From positions 1 to 8,475 of the forward strand of contig JAVCCT010000207.1 of NCBI GenBank assembly GCA_030765325.1: a stretch of 8,475 nt of DNA. Reading direction: 5' to 3'. A program made the position numbers and the translations under genes. The stretch is from Candidatus Stygibacter frigidus. GTDB taxonomy: Bacteria; Cloacimonadota; Cloacimonadia; Cloacimonadales; TCS61. Below, in pieces: positions 7,219-8,475 of the stretch (positions are counted from its first letter, which is position 1; each line of letters starts with the position of its first letter). The notes beneath the pieces were generated by a model. It saw only the letters and a list, made by a program, of their open reading frames with translations, was not told where the DNA came from and did no database searches.

Positions 7219-8421
7219 ATGAGAATCCTGCATCTACTGGCACAAAGACCAGGGTTTACTGGCAGCGGAGTGTATTTGCAGTCTATAGTTCGTCTGGCTG
7301 ATGCTGACGGGCATCAGCAGGCGGTTTTATGTGGAATTCCTGCGCGAGAAGCGGTAAGTTTTGAGGTAAAAAATCAACCTGAGTTATCTCCAGTTTTTTT
7401 TGAATCTGCTAAATTACGTTTTCCAGTAGTGGGGATGAGCAATGTGATGCCTTATAAGAGTACTCGCTATGATCAGCTAAAAGGTAAGAAGCTGAAACGG
7501 TGGATGAAGGTTTTCACTGCTCAGATAACCAAAGCTGTGATAGAATTTCAGCCGGATATTATTCTTAGTCATCATACCTGGCTGCTCTCAGCTATTGCCC
7601 GGCAGATAGCACCTGGTCTTCCCTTCTGTATGATCAATCATGGCACTGCTCTCAGGCAGGTAAAATTTTGTCCCGAAATCACCGCTTATATCTTACCACA
7701 TCTTTGTAAATCTGATCTGGTGTATGCTTTGAATCAAATCCAAAAAGATAATCTGGTCAAAGAATTCCAGATTGACCCGGAAAAAATTAAAATTACTGGA
7801 AATGGCTATAATGAAAACATTTTTTATCCTGGTCTCCATAAGCAGGGTAAAATCAGAAAACTGGTTTATGCTGGAAAGATCGCATATGCAAAAGGACTTT
7901 GGGAATTACTTATGAGCCTGATAGCTCTCAGTGATTCCGGCACTGAATTTGAACTTACCATGTGTGGCTCAGGGTCTGGTGAAGAATTGGATGATATAAT
8001 GTTTTTAGTGGAAAAATGCCCTTTCCCGGTTAAAATTACCGGCAATATTTCGCAAAATGAACTGGCTGATATTTTTCGCGCTTCTGATATTTTCATCCTG
8101 CCCTCATACTACGAGGGATTACCGCTGGTGCTGATTGAAGCTCTGGCTTGTGGATTGCAGGTGATAGTAAATGATCTGCCGGGTATCAGAAAGTGGCTCG
8201 GTAAAGCTGTTTGCAGTTCAAAAATGATAGATTTTGTAAGTCTTCCCAGATTGGACGATGTCTATAGTCCACTTTCTGAAGATATATTATCCTACTGCCA
8301 GAGATTGACCAAAACCATAGGCAAGCGTCTTGTTACCAAATCCCCTCAGGTTGACCTTTCGAAAGAAATCAAAAAATTCTCCTGGTTAGAAGTATTTAAC
8401 AGGATGAAACAATACTGGTGA
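7219..8421 (+). CDS. GT-B fold glycosyltransferase, family 4-like
   Basis: This 400-residue protein probably transfers a sugar from a nucleotide-sugar donor to a growing glycan at the cytoplasmic face of the inner membrane; donor and acceptor cannot be read from sequence. Residues 1-190 form the N-terminal Rossmann half: MRILHLL, the glycine loop TGSGVYLQSI (14-23), ILSHHTWLLS (115-124) and INHGT (139-143). NGYNENIFYP (195-204) is the usual linker into the C-terminal half. That half has YAGKIAYAKG (217-226), MCGSGSG (248-254) and the donor-site EX7E pair E299 and E307 within PSYYEGLPLVLIEALACG (295-312). The usual GR...KG phosphate-binding pair appears as GK...KG, a conservative change. Length is normal for the family. 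There is no signal peptide or membrane helix. An alternative ATG at 7195 would add eight residues. A terminator separates it from the surface protein gene, so it is likely transcribed on its own or with genes to the right. Its own promoter is not clear: TACAAT (7173-7178) is -10-like but has no matching -35. Confidence 0.9.
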   Translation: MRILHLLAQRPGFTGSGVYLQSIVRLADADGHQQAVLCGIPAREAVSFEVKNQPELSPVFFESAKLRFPVVGMSNVMPYKSTRYDQLKGKKLKRWMKVFTAQITKAVIEFQPDIILSHHTWLLSAIARQIAPGLPFCMINHGTALRQVKFCPEITAYILPHLCKSDLVYALNQIQKDNLVKEFQIDPEKIKITGNGYNENIFYPGLHKQGKIRKLVYAGKIAYAKGLWELLMSLIALSDSGTEFELTMCGSGSGEELDDIMFLVEKCPFPVKITGNISQNELADIFRASDIFILPSYYEGLPLVLIEALACGLQVIVNDLPGIRKWLGKAVCSSKMIDFVSLPRLDDVYSPLSEDILSYCQRLTKTIGKRLVTKSPQVDLSKEIKKFSWLEVFNRMKQYW

Positions 8422-8424
8422 TCC

Positions 8425-8475
8425 TTGATTTACACCGCAGAAAGGATAAATATCGGAATATTTTACTCAACGGGA
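8425..8475 (+). CDS. Possible start of a further gene, truncated by the window edge
   Basis: After the TGA at 8419-8421 the same frame stays open to the edge and reads INIGIFYSTG at 8446-8475, which resembles the first beta strand and glycine loop of a GT-B glycosyltransferase. GAAAGG (8440-8445) is a plausible ribosome binding site, but no ATG or GTG follows. The only usual start codon in frame is TTG at 8425; otherwise ATA (8446) or ATC (8452) would be needed. The opposite strand is also open here, so this is a weak call. Confidence 0.22.
   Translation, partial: MIYTAERINIGIFYSTG

Noticed and set aside
7866..8096. Minus-strand frame of 76 codons inside the glycosyltransferase
   Set aside because: It is antisense to conserved GT4 motifs and has no start signals; it is a shadow.
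1..8475. CRISPR array, insertion sequence, prophage or defence system
   Set aside because: No regularly spaced repeats, transposase, terminal inverted repeats, phage proteins or defence-type domains were seen on either strand.

Overview
The window looks like a surface and secretion locus from a member of the FCB superphylum, most likely Candidatus Cloacimonadota or a close relative. This rests on a very large exported protein ending in a type IX secretion (T9SS) sorting domain with an IPNPFNPS start and a KIILLK end. It also fits the GEVED, carboxypeptidase-regulatory-like and duplicated 'GWNWI' modules, and the moderately AT-rich DNA with AT-rich spacers. The phylum assignment is inference from protein style, not from a marker gene.

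Layout. (1) Positions 1-1043, minus strand: an exported protein that is open at the left edge, with a signal peptide, a beta-propeller-like body and a carboxypeptidase-regulatory-like domain. (2) Positions 1044-1545: a 502-base spacer between divergent genes, with a ribosome binding site at each end, one candidate promoter for the rightward gene, a small imperfect repeat and a few weak palindromes. (3) Positions 1546-7086, plus strand: an 1846-residue multidomain T9SS cargo protein made of cadherin-like and other beta-sandwich repeats, two of which are duplicated but in swapped order. (4) Positions 7097-7130: a perfect intrinsic terminator. (5) Positions 7219-8421, plus strand: a GT-B fold, family 4-like glycosyltransferase. 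(6) The last 54 bases may hold the start of another gene.

Function. The two exported proteins are probably cell-surface or extracellular adhesion or structural proteins; neither shows an enzyme active site that I can recognise. The glycosyltransferase lies behind a strong terminator, so it is probably transcribed separately and may belong to a polysaccharide or glycan cluster continuing to the right. A link between it and the surface protein is possible, because T9SS cargo is commonly anchored to or modified with glycans, but only proximity supports it here. I see no CRISPR array, insertion sequence, RNA gene, phage gene or defence system. The most unusual content is the domain architecture and internal duplication of the giant protein.
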